Source: a marine gamma proteobacterium HTCC2089
Lineage (GTDB): Bacteria; Pseudomonadota; Gammaproteobacteria; Pseudomonadales; Azotimanducaceae
NCBI GenBank assembly: GCA_905182905.1
Contig: CAJJDH010000096.1
Coordinates: forward strand, 1 to 34,282
DNA: 34,282 nt
Direction of reading: 5' to 3'
Below are positions 17,346-25,661 of the stretch, one piece after another. Both the position numbers and the translations under genes were made by a program. Within the stretch, counting starts at the first letter, position 1. Every line of letters begins with the position of its first letter. The notes beneath the pieces are model-generated. The model ran no database searches. It was not told where the DNA came from and saw only the letters and a list, made by a program, of their open reading frames with translations.

Positions 17346-17377
17346 CACTCCAATAAGGAAACTTTCCTTTCTAAGCT

Positions 17378-17399
17378 TAAGGGCAGTGAACTGCCCTTA
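17378..17399. terminator. hairpin between phoB and the convergent SDR gene
   Basis: TAAGGGCAG and CTGCCCTTA form a perfect 9-bp stem with a TGAA tetraloop. There is no T-run on either side, so it is a 3'-end hairpin or weak terminator. A smaller palindrome, AAGGAAACTTTCCTT, precedes it at 17355-17369. Confidence 0.5.
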
Positions 17400-17447
17400 C
17401 AAACCTAGTACTCCCTCGGCATTCGAGATAAACCCGTAGCACCGAGC

Positions 17448-18215
17448 CTAGTGATTCCACCAAGCGCGGTCAGAGAAGGAGCGTAAATCCATCTCATGGG
17501 TCCACACTGATCTATGTTGTTGATGAATATGGTAATAAGTGTCAGCAATACGCTCAGGCAACATTAAGCCATCATGCTCCATGCCCTTTGCTTCACGAAG
17601 GGCCTGAAATTTTTCCTCACCCAACATTTTACCCAAGGTGTCGGGCGCATCCACGGCGCCGTCAATAACGATATGCGCCACGTGAATCCCTTTGGGCGCA
17701 AATTCAGCATTTAGCGACTGGCACAGCATCCGCCGCCCACCCATAGCCGCTGCATGGGAATGCTGGCCTGCATTACCGCGTACGGCAGATGTAGCTGATG
17801 TCACTAGAATGGTGCCGCGCCCTCTTTCTTGCATAAATGGTGTAACCACTGAGGCCATCCTGAACAACGCAAACGTTGCCATCCGCCAACCAATCTCAAA
17901 AGCCTTATAACTTGTGTTAGCCAATGACCGGTCACCAATTTGTGCACCCAGGTTAAATACCACTGCATCAATAGGACCGATATTCGCTTCAACGTCAGCA
18001 ATTCTTTCCTCAAGCGCATCAGGCTCTACAGCATTGAGCAAATAGCCAGATGCAGAACCACCGCCAGCCTCAATCTCAGCCACCATTTTCTTCAGACCAC
18101 CTTCATCACTGCGCCGACACAACACAGTGTGATAGCCCTCTTGCGCGAATCGTTTTGCCACGTTGCCACCAATTCCTGCACCGGCACCTATTACTAAACA
18201 AACTGGCTTAATCAA
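17448..18215 (-). CDS. SDR-fold protein with degenerate catalytic triad
   Basis: A 255-aa Rossmann protein. The start chosen is TTG at 18215 after GGGAGAAGGAAC, giving MIKPVCLVIGAGAGIGG; a reading to 18272 would add 19 residues before the nucleotide-binding strand, which the family does not need. The cofactor loop GAGAGIG (10-16) and FNLGAQIG are present. The serine strand TILVTSATSAVRG is kept, but the usual Y-x-x-x-K reads H154-A-A-A-M158. HVAHIVIDGAVDAPD near the C-terminus marks a divergent SDR branch that often lacks the tyrosine. It binds NAD(P) or is a non-classical reductase. It is divergent from the sulfurtransferase gene. Confidence 0.87.
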   Translation of the reverse strand: MIKPVCLVIGAGAGIGGNVAKRFAQEGYHTVLCRRSDEGGLKKMVAEIEAGGGSASGYLLNAVEPDALEERIADVEANIGPIDAVVFNLGAQIGDRSLANTSYKAFEIGWRMATFALFRMASVVTPFMQERGRGTILVTSATSAVRGNAGQHSHAAAMGGRRMLCQSLNAEFAPKGIHVAHIVIDGAVDAPDTLGKMLGEEKFQALREAKGMEHDGLMLPERIADTYYHIHQQHRSVWTHEMDLRSFSDRAWWNH

Positions 18216-18379
18216 GTTCCTTCTCCCAATTGTGCTCTTTAAATCTAACCCACGTGAAAGTCGCGGGAGCAAAATACAACTAGAGCAAATTTACCAGCCT
18301 TAATCCAGTCTAGAAATCGGCCCTTGCAAAGACCTCGTAATTGGGCAAAAGTTTTGCAAATCCCGAAAAGGTACCAGAC

Positions 18380-19246
18380 ATGAACTATGCGCACCCAGAA
18401 TACCTAATAGACGCTGAAGAACTCGACAAGATCCTTGTCAATGACAACGTAAAGGTATTTGACACAAGTGTTCTCTTGCATCAAGTAGACGGCGCACATA
18501 AAGCCGAATCCGGCATTAACGCCTACTTAGAAGAGCATATCCAAGGTGCAGGATTTATAGACCTCCTCAACGATTGGTCTGATACAGATTCAGACCTAAA
18601 TCACACACTGCCGTCCGTTGCCACGCTCAGCCAAGCCATTGGAGCGAGTGGCATTGGCCCAGAAGATCAAGTCATTTTGTATTCGTCCGGTCACATGATG
18701 TGGGCAACTCGTGCTTGGTGGTGCCTACACTATGCTGGGCATACTAGCGTCAAGATCTTGAACGGCAATATTCGCGCATGGAAAAATGCCGGTTTACCCT
18801 GCGAATCAGGGCATCATGAATTCGCTAAAACTGAGTTCGCTGGGAGGCCTAAAACGCAAATATTTACTAATACCCAAGGCGTTGAAGACGGCCTGACCCA
18901 AAACACTTGTACCATTAACGCACTCACCACGCCGCTCTATGAAGGCACTGGAGATTTCTTCTACAAAAGGCGCGGACATATTCCGGGCAGCCTTTCACTC
19001 CCCTTCACCGAAGTGCTGGACAACGAATTCTTCCTTGCACCAGAGGCGCTTAAGACCGTGCTAGAAAGCCAAGGCATGCTCAGCGCAGATGACGTTATCG
19101 TCTATTGCGGTGGCGGCATTGCAGCGACCTTAAACGCCTTCGCCTGCAAATTACTTGGTCAAGAAAGCGTTAGCGTATACGATGGATCGATGTCCGAATG
19201 GGTCCTTTCAGAAAACCGCGCTCTGACTGTGGGTGCTAATCCCTAG
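18380..19246 (+). CDS. thiosulfate/3-mercaptopyruvate sulfurtransferase
   Basis: A 288-aa tandem rhodanese; I chose the ATG at 18380 with AAAGG upstream rather than an in-frame TTG at 18341. The N-terminal rhodanese domain is inactive (LYSSGHMMWATRAWW, no cysteine). The C-terminal domain has RRGHIPGSLSLPF and the active loop Y-C243-GGGIAAT. The loop resembles mercaptopyruvate sulfurtransferase (CGSGVTA) more than thiosulfate sulfurtransferase. It transfers sulfane sulfur to a thiol or cyanide acceptor. A classical SDR follows 70 bp downstream on the same strand. Confidence 0.9.
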   Translation: MNYAHPEYLIDAEELDKILVNDNVKVFDTSVLLHQVDGAHKAESGINAYLEEHIQGAGFIDLLNDWSDTDSDLNHTLPSVATLSQAIGASGIGPEDQVILYSSGHMMWATRAWWCLHYAGHTSVKILNGNIRAWKNAGLPCESGHHEFAKTEFAGRPKTQIFTNTQGVEDGLTQNTCTINALTTPLYEGTGDFFYKRRGHIPGSLSLPFTEVLDNEFFLAPEALKTVLESQGMLSADDVIVYCGGGIAATLNAFACKLLGQESVSVYDGSMSEWVLSENRALTVGANP

Positions 19247-19316
19247 CACTATCGGCCGCACACTTCGGCACGCATTTTAGGTCAGCACCACCCATGCAAA
19301 TTTAGGAGAATTTCAT

Positions 19317-20195
19317 ATGCAAAGTTTTGCACAAAAAGTAGCAGTTATTACTGGCGCAGGGTCAGGCATGGGGCGCTACTTAGCTATACTCATTGCTAAA
19401 GCCGGAGGCGATGTCGTGATTTGCGATGTGAATGATGAGTCTCTTGCAGAAACTAAGACACTGCTCCACAAATATAATGTCGCTGTCTCTAGCCATATCC
19501 TTGATGTGGCTGATAAAGATGCGATCAAAGCGTTGCCTGAAAAAGTGATCGCTCAACACGGCAAAGTCGACCTTGTCTTTAACAATGCTGGCGTCACCTT
19601 TGACTCAACCTTTGAAAACCTCGCTGAAGAGCAATGGGATTCGGTAATGGACATTAACCTTCATGGCGTAGTGAATATGACCCGCGCGTTTATGCCATAT
19701 CTAAAAGACCGTCCAGAAGCGGCCATTGTTAATACTTCGTCTATTTTCGGAATGGTCGCGGTGGCAAAACAAAGTGTTTACCACGCAACAAAATATGCGG
19801 TCAGGGGTTTCACTGAGAGCCTTGTAAAAGAGCAGAAAGGTACGTCTGTTCAAGTGCATTGTGTGCACCCTGGACACATTGGCACCAACATTTTGTCGAC
19901 CGCTAAGTTCAACGAAGACGATACAACTGGACCCGGATCTTCCTTGGGCCTAGGTGATAAGACAAGGGAGGAAATGGGTGACATGTTTAAGACACATGGC
20001 ATGCACCCCAGTCGTGCAGCTGAGATTATTCTAAAAGGAGTAAAGAAGAAGAAAGCGCGTATCTTTGTCGGCTTAGATGCCAAACTGATCGACCTGTCTC
20101 AACGCCTGATGCCTAATCACTATGAAAAGCTTTGGCCGATCTTTATGCTACCGTTATTCTTTTTGCGCAACAAAAAGGCAATTAAAGACCTTTAG
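19317..20195 (+). CDS. classical short-chain dehydrogenase/reductase
   Basis: A 292-aa NAD(P)-dependent oxidoreductase. TGAGSGMG (12-19) binds the cofactor, NNAG (89-92) stabilises the fold, and the triad is S141/S142, Y155 and K159 (YHATK). The C-terminus is longer than in minimal SDRs and ends with a hydrophobic stretch (LWPIFMLPLFFLRNKK), which may attach it to the membrane. It resembles the SDRs that act on hydroxyacyl, steroid or retinol-like alcohols; substrate unknown. AGGAG precedes the ATG. It probably shares a transcript with the sulfurtransferase. Confidence 0.92.
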   Translation: MQSFAQKVAVITGAGSGMGRYLAILIAKAGGDVVICDVNDESLAETKTLLHKYNVAVSSHILDVADKDAIKALPEKVIAQHGKVDLVFNNAGVTFDSTFENLAEEQWDSVMDINLHGVVNMTRAFMPYLKDRPEAAIVNTSSIFGMVAVAKQSVYHATKYAVRGFTESLVKEQKGTSVQVHCVHPGHIGTNILSTAKFNEDDTTGPGSSLGLGDKTREEMGDMFKTHGMHPSRAAEIILKGVKKKKARIFVGLDAKLIDLSQRLMPNHYEKLWPIFMLPLFFLRNKKAIKDL

Positions 20196-20381
20196 CAGCC
20201 TTGAGCACTAGGTAAACACCTCCAAACATGCTGGCCTCCTATCCATGACTGAGTATAGGCAGGCTCAAATACCTCTTGGAAAAGAGTCTCGCGCGATATG
20301 CGGAAAAATCAACTTTAACCACTCGCCCCAATAATGTAGTTTTAATTCGCGAACGCATTTTGTTTCAGTATTGGAGGAATA

Positions 20382-21377
20382 ATGTCAGACAATATCAATA
20401 TCAAATACGAGTACGTACCACGCTTTAAGGCAGGCGATCCAGAGAGTGTTAGTTATTTGGAGGAGCACGGCTACGTGGTGATCGCTAATGCGTTAAGTGA
20501 TCAAGAAAGTACAAAAGCCTTGAACCTGATATGGGATTACTTAGAAGGTTTAGACACTGGTATTGATAGAAATGACCGCGACACTTGGGACAACGATCGT
20601 TGGCCTACTGCGGTACATGGCGGCATTTTGCCGGGCCACGGCATTGGCCACAGTGCAGCACAGTGGTATATCCGTGACATCCCTGCGGTCAAAGAGGCTT
20701 TTGCAGCGGTTTGGGACGATGAGGATCTACTGGTCAGTTTTGACGGCGTGGCACTGTGGCGACCATGGACCTACAACGAAAATTGGAGGACCAATAACGG
20801 CCCCAGTTGGATGCATATTGACCAACACCCTATTGGGCGGCCGGGTAAACACTGTGTACAAGGCTTGGTTAATCTTCTGCCATCTTCGCCCGCAACAGGG
20901 GGTAATGTAATGGTTCCCGGCAGCCACAAGCGTTTTGCGCAAATCCCAGAACGCTATGCTGAACGACTTAGTCGCATCCACCCCAAAATAGATCACTTCA
21001 GATTCCCCAACGATGATCCGTTACTAGCAGATTCGCAGCCGATTATTTGTCACATGCAAGCTGGCGACCTTATGCTATGGGACTCAAGAACTATTCATTG
21101 CAGCAGCCCAGGACTAGAAACCCCTACTGGTGACCAACAGTTGTTTCGTGCAGCAAGCCTTATTTGTATGATGCCAAAATCTAAGTCTAATGCTGACGTA
21201 ATTGCCATGCGCAAAGAAGCAGTACAAAACCTCACTTCTACCACCAATTGGAGTGACCGATTTATCAACGCCGACGAATTCCCAGATATAGCTGCGGCTG
21301 GCAAAAACGCATTCAAGCTTCCACCGATACCGGTACTTAATGTAAATCAGAGAAAAATGGTTGGGTGGGACGAATAA
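20382..21377 (+). CDS. phytanoyl-CoA dioxygenase (PhyH) family protein
   Basis: A 331-aa Fe(II)/2-oxoglutarate oxygenase. The ligands are H145-x-D147 (SWMHIDQHPIG) and H239 (DSRTIHCSSPG); the double-stranded beta-helix is bracketed by GGNVMVPGSHKRF. PhyH enzymes hydroxylate the carbon next to a thioester or other small substrates. GGAGG lies just before the ATG. Upstream bases 20196-20381 show no gene. In this fatty-acid-rich region it may act on a branched acyl-CoA, but PhyH proteins have very diverse substrates. Confidence 0.9.
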   Translation: MSDNINIKYEYVPRFKAGDPESVSYLEEHGYVVIANALSDQESTKALNLIWDYLEGLDTGIDRNDRDTWDNDRWPTAVHGGILPGHGIGHSAAQWYIRDIPAVKEAFAAVWDDEDLLVSFDGVALWRPWTYNENWRTNNGPSWMHIDQHPIGRPGKHCVQGLVNLLPSSPATGGNVMVPGSHKRFAQIPERYAERLSRIHPKIDHFRFPNDDPLLADSQPIICHMQAGDLMLWDSRTIHCSSPGLETPTGDQQLFRAASLICMMPKSKSNADVIAMRKEAVQNLTSTTNWSDRFINADEFPDIAAAGKNAFKLPPIPVLNVNQRKMVGWDE

Positions 21378-21565
21378 TAGTACAGCACAGTCGCTGACCA
21401 TTTGAGCTCGCCCCACCCTTTCTAACAACTTTAACAGGGCGCTTTGATCGAGCGCCGCTTAAAATGTATCATTAGGACGGCTATGCGTGCTCTCGCAGAA
21501 ACCTTTTCTTGACTAGATAAAACCTGGCATCACTAAAAACCTTCTCACAAAGGATCCTTTGCTTC

Positions 21566-22231
21566 ATGACCGCAACTCAGTGGGCATTACTTTCAATCAC
21601 CCTGCTTGCCGGCGCTGCCACGCCAGGTGCCAGCCTTGCATTGGTTATCAGTACCGCGACCAAATATGGGCGCTTGCCCGGACTGGTTCAGAGTCTAACC
21701 CATGGCATCGGTATCGGCTTTTACGCCTTGCTAGTGAGTACTGGCATCAGCTCGTTACTCTTCGCATCCACCTACGCATTTCAAGTATTGCAGTTCACCG
21801 GCTGCATGTTGCTACTTTACCTCGGTGGGAAAATGTTCGTCGGCGGCTGGCGAAGCCGGCACAAGCAGACCATGGATATACCGTTAGACAACACTACAGC
21901 TACAGCAAAACCTAGTCTCTTGTCTCACGCATCTAAAGGTTTTCTCATAGTGTTTTTCAACCCAAAGGTTGCCTTGTTCTTTTTTGCAGTATTCAGTCAA
22001 TTCCTTAACCCTGAGCAAAGCCTAATGCTGCAATGGTCGATGGCTTCTCTTGCCGGTGTATTGGATGCGCTGTGGTATTCGTCGATGGCAATTTTGGTTT
22101 CCGTACCTCGAGTGAGTAAGGCCTTCAACCAGTTTGACTGGCAGTTGGAAATTTTGTGGGGTAGCGTGCTGGTATCTATCGCTGCGGGCTTACTCCTTAG
22201 CCTATTCACTGGATTAGCCGCAAGTTTCTAA
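21566..22231 (+). CDS. LysE/RhtB family amino-acid exporter
   Basis: A 221-aa inner-membrane protein with about six helices. The N-terminal GAATPGASLALVISTATKYG motif and the glycine-rich second half of helix 1 mark the LysE/RhtB family. A hydrophilic loop around 100-120 (GGWRSRHKQTMDIPL) separates the halves. It exports an amino acid or related small molecule using the proton gradient. AAGGA lies about ten bases before the ATG. The 288 bp after it carry no gene; nothing ties it to the neighbours. Confidence 0.9.
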   Translation: MTATQWALLSITLLAGAATPGASLALVISTATKYGRLPGLVQSLTHGIGIGFYALLVSTGISSLLFASTYAFQVLQFTGCMLLLYLGGKMFVGGWRSRHKQTMDIPLDNTTATAKPSLLSHASKGFLIVFFNPKVALFFFAVFSQFLNPEQSLMLQWSMASLAGVLDALWYSSMAILVSVPRVSKAFNQFDWQLEILWGSVLVSIAAGLLLSLFTGLAASF

Positions 22232-22519
22232 TTAGCGTCTAACCAAACCTCCCTACCAACATCCAAACCACCCCACTACAAACCTTGCTCCGTGAAGGCT
22301 TCCCGCATGGCATTGCAGAACCCAAATCTGCATATTTTACTGTGTAGCGTTAACACGGCCCCATGGACCTTACAAAATTACAATGAAATACTCTGGTAGG
22401 AATACGAATTTCTAATGACCCGAGCGGCTCACGCATTTAATCTGAGAACAAAACAGAGCGGGCAAGGCGCCACATAAGAAGTGCGTACCTAGAAATACTA
22501 ACGTAGAGGGAGAGAGACC

Positions 22520-23332
22520 ATGCTAAAGACAGATACCGTAAAGTTAACCCTAAACGCTGACATAGCAACCATTACATTAAATCGACCAGAAGCCATGAAC
22601 GCCATGACTAATGAGTTGATGCGGGGTATCTCAGAGGCTTTAGCGGTTGTGGAATCTAATACCGATATACGTGTAGTTATCTTAACCGGCGCTGGCAGAG
22701 GGTTTTGTGCTGGCGCCGATTTAGTGCAGGTGGCAGAGCCAATTAAAGAAAAAGACCCAGCGCCAGAAAACTCAGACAGTAGCAAACAAGGCGATGACTT
22801 TAACGCCGCCATGCGTGCGCTTATAGATTGCCCAGTGCCAACCATTGCGCGCATTAACGGTCCAGCGGCAGGCGGTGGATTTGGCCTAGCCTTAGCTTGT
22901 GATATCACCGTAGCCGCCCATTCAGCATTTTTTGTGGCGACCTTTGGCCCTAACCTAGGCATTGTCCCAGACATGGGGGCGACCTGGAGTATTCCCCAAC
23001 GTGTTGGTCGCGCCAGAGCACTTGGCATTACCCTACTAGGGGATAGAATCACTGCAGAACAAGCATTGCAGTGGGGTATGATTTGGGATGCCGTTGACGA
23101 ATCCAGACTAGACCCACGCGTAAACGAAATCGCCAATGTGCTAAAACGCTCATCTCCAAGCGCTGTCACTCGCACAAGACAAACAGTTGATGCCGCTATC
23201 CATAATACTTTCAGCGATCAACTAGATTTAGAAATGCAACACCAAGCGGTGCTCATTCCAAAAAATATGCAAGACGGGGCGAAAGCCTTCCTAGCAAAAA
23301 CTACAGCTCACTTTAGCGGCGAACGCGGATAG
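22520..23332 (+). CDS. enoyl-CoA hydratase/isomerase (PaaG-like)
   Basis: A 270-aa crotonase. NRPEAMNAMT, ILTGAGRGFCAGADL (first oxyanion-hole strand) and NGPAAGGGFGLALACDI (second) are present. The usual second glutamate pair is replaced by LGIVPDMGATW with D151, as in PaaG-type 1,2-epoxyphenylacetyl-CoA isomerase and some 2,3-enoyl isomerases. A short acidic insertion lies at 72-93. GAGGGAGAG precedes the ATG. It heads a row of four same-strand genes. Hydratase or double-bond isomerase are both possible; I favour isomerase because of D151. Confidence 0.9.
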   Translation: MLKTDTVKLTLNADIATITLNRPEAMNAMTNELMRGISEALAVVESNTDIRVVILTGAGRGFCAGADLVQVAEPIKEKDPAPENSDSSKQGDDFNAAMRALIDCPVPTIARINGPAAGGGFGLALACDITVAAHSAFFVATFGPNLGIVPDMGATWSIPQRVGRARALGITLLGDRITAEQALQWGMIWDAVDESRLDPRVNEIANVLKRSSPSAVTRTRQTVDAAIHNTFSDQLDLEMQHQAVLIPKNMQDGAKAFLAKTTAHFSGERG

Positions 23333-23367
23333 TGCAGCGCAACTGCGTTACATAAGGACAGCAAATT

Positions 23368-24477
23368 ATGACAACGGGATTTATTTGGAACGAACGCTAC
23401 ATGTGGCACGACAATGGCTCAGCTATTGGTGTTCAACCGTCTAAAGGCAATTTCCAGCCCGGCCTCCACCTAGAAAACGCCGAAACCAAAAGAAAGCTAA
23501 AAAACTTACTAGACGCCTATGGTGTCACCCCACAGTTAAAATCACTGAATCATGAAATAGCTGGGGATGACACCCTGTTACGTTTTCACACGCCCCAATA
23601 CATAAACTTGGTCCAGCAACTTAGCGACGGCAGCGGCGGCGATGCAGGTGAATCTGCGTTGATTGGCTCAGGATCCGCCGAGATAGCAAAGTTAGCCGTG
23701 GGCGGCACCTGTGCAGCAGTGGCTGCTGTTTGCAAAGGCGAGATCGAAAACGCTTACGCTCTAACCCGCCCACCCGGCCATCATGCAGAACGTGACAAAG
23801 GTCGAGGGTTTTGCATCTTTAATAATATTGGACTGGCCGTTATGCAGGCCCAAGCGGATAAGTTAGTTGAGCGTGTGGCAGTCGTGGATTGGGACGTGCA
23901 CCACGGCAACGGCACCCAGCAAGCCTTTTATAATTCTGCTGAGGTACTGACGCTGTCTATCCACCAAGAAATGCTCTACCCAGTAAATTTGGGCAAGGTT
24001 ACGGAGCAAGGTGAAGATGGCGGGCACGGACATAACATCAATATTCCACTGCCTGCAGGTTCTGGCGGCGGCGCCTACCTAGCTGCATTAGATAACGTTG
24101 TACTACCTGCCTTACATGCGTTTAAACCCGACCTAATTGTTATCGCCTGCGGATACGATGCCTGCTATTTCGACCCGTTAAGTCACATGCTGTTAGTCGC
24201 AAACCATTTTCGGACGATGACACAGAAAATTATGCAGGCGGCGGATGAGCTATGTAATGGCAGAGTGGTCGCCAATCATGAAGGCGGCTATTCAGACTTC
24301 TACGTGCCGCTATGTGGTATCGCGGTCATAGATACGCTTGCCGGTATCAGTAGCGGTGTTAAAGACCCCTATGCCGGCACTGAGTTTGTTGCCAATCAAA
24401 ACCTTTATCCGCATCAACAAGCAGCCATAAATGACGTTATCAATGGCCCACTGCAAACATTACTGCAACGCTACTAA
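23368..24477 (+). CDS. class II histone-deacetylase-like amidohydrolase
   Basis: A 369-aa zinc hydrolase. TRPPGHHAERDKGRGFC gives the charge-relay H138-H139, DWDVHHGNGTQ gives the zinc ligands D176 and H178, GYDA gives D264, and HEGGYS gives Y304. All catalytic residues are in place. Bacterial members deacetylate polyamines or small amides rather than histones; some act on acyl amines or acyl-CoA-derived products. The gene is 35 bp after the crotonase gene and 104 bp before the LLM enzyme gene. The company of beta-oxidation genes is unusual for a polyamine enzyme. Confidence 0.9.
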   Translation: MTTGFIWNERYMWHDNGSAIGVQPSKGNFQPGLHLENAETKRKLKNLLDAYGVTPQLKSLNHEIAGDDTLLRFHTPQYINLVQQLSDGSGGDAGESALIGSGSAEIAKLAVGGTCAAVAAVCKGEIENAYALTRPPGHHAERDKGRGFCIFNNIGLAVMQAQADKLVERVAVVDWDVHHGNGTQQAFYNSAEVLTLSIHQEMLYPVNLGKVTEQGEDGGHGHNINIPLPAGSGGGAYLAALDNVVLPALHAFKPDLIVIACGYDACYFDPLSHMLLVANHFRTMTQKIMQAADELCNGRVVANHEGGYSDFYVPLCGIAVIDTLAGISSGVKDPYAGTEFVANQNLYPHQQAAINDVINGPLQTLLQRY

Positions 24478-24581
24478 GTATGACGTTTGGAGTACTTCAC
24501 GAACAGTAGCAAGTCTTATAGTCTTGAGCCAAGCGGACCCTTTTGCTTAGAGAGGTCTTAGAGAGGTTTAAGGGAGAACTC

Positions 24582-25619
24582 ATGTCAAATGTTGGTACAA
24601 ATACAGGCCAAAAGAAAAATCTAAGGATTGGGGTTTGCTATGACTTTCGTAACCCCCCAGATTCCGGTGTCAGCCACCAGTATCTTTATCACGAGATCAT
24701 GAGCCAAGTGCAATGGCTGGACAAAATCGGCGCGGATCTGGTTTGGTTCACCGAGCACCATTTTGTTGAAGACGGCTACTTGCCCAGTTGGATTCCAGTG
24801 GCTGGAGCAATGTCGGCAGTGACCAAGAACGTCTGCTTCGGCACCAATATTTGCCTGATGCCATTCAATCACCCTATTCGCCTTGCCGAAGATCTAGCGG
24901 TACTGGATAACTTGTCCGGTGGCCGCGTGGAAATTGGCCTAGGCATGGGCTACGCACCACATGAATTCAGAGGCTTTGGCTTTCCGGTATCGCGCAGGTT
25001 GTCGCTAATGAACGAGGGTATAGAAGTCTTGCAACACTGTTTCAGCGGTGAACGTTTCAGCTACCGCGGTAAGCGTTATCAATTTGAAGATGTAAAGATA
25101 GCACCGGGCTACGTCCAAGATGGCGGTCCACCCTTGTGGCTTGCAGCTATGTCAGAAGCTGGCGCAGCGCGCGCCGCACATTACAACACCAACTTCTTAC
25201 CTCAAGGGTTGAAAAAACGCTCATTTGACCCTTGGGTAGATGCTTTAAAAAGCGACCAACGTGATCCAAGCGATTATAGGGTTGGCATTATTCGCAGTAT
25301 CTTAGTCACCGACGACCAAGGCAAAGATTGGCTACCCGTGCGTCAATCAGAACGCTACCGCATGGAACTCTACCGTCAATTCTTTAAGGAGAGCGGCGAA
25401 GGGTTTGGCGAGAAAGGCGAACAAGTGCCACAAACTTGGATAGTAGGAGACGTAGACCATTGCGTTGCAGAACTGAAAAAATTCATCACTGACTTTGGCA
25501 TAACCGACATTGTCTCCATGGCAGTGCCACCAGGTATGCGAGCAGATGATATGTCGGCTAGCTTAGAGCGCCTATTCACACAAGTTGTGCCACGAGTAAA
25601 GGCGGAGCTAGGTCAATAG
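24582..25619 (+). CDS. LLM-class flavin-dependent oxidoreductase
   Basis: A 345-aa luciferase-like monooxygenase. I chose the ATG at 24582 after GGGAG; the frame opens earlier at 24543 but with a TTG and no good site. Blocks LVWFTEHHFVEDGYLP, TNICLMPFNHPIRLAEDLAVL, SGGRVEIGLGMGYAPHEF and GGPPLWLAAMSEAGA are typical. It uses reduced FMN or F420-like flavin; a gammaproteobacterium would use FMN. It may oxidise an acyl or ketone intermediate. It sits between the deacetylase-like gene and an acyl-CoA dehydrogenase 42 bp downstream, so one operon is likely. Confidence 0.9.
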   Translation: MSNVGTNTGQKKNLRIGVCYDFRNPPDSGVSHQYLYHEIMSQVQWLDKIGADLVWFTEHHFVEDGYLPSWIPVAGAMSAVTKNVCFGTNICLMPFNHPIRLAEDLAVLDNLSGGRVEIGLGMGYAPHEFRGFGFPVSRRLSLMNEGIEVLQHCFSGERFSYRGKRYQFEDVKIAPGYVQDGGPPLWLAAMSEAGAARAAHYNTNFLPQGLKKRSFDPWVDALKSDQRDPSDYRVGIIRSILVTDDQGKDWLPVRQSERYRMELYRQFFKESGEGFGEKGEQVPQTWIVGDVDHCVAELKKFITDFGITDIVSMAVPPGMRADDMSASLERLFTQVVPRVKAELGQ

Positions 25620-25661
25620 CAGGCCGGGTCACGCAAAGACAATATTGTAGGAAGAATAATA

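Noticed and set aside
22498-23175. 225-aa minus-strand open frame across the crotonase gene
   Set aside because: It mirrors the crotonase codons and has no recognisable motif; the plus-strand protein is clearly real.
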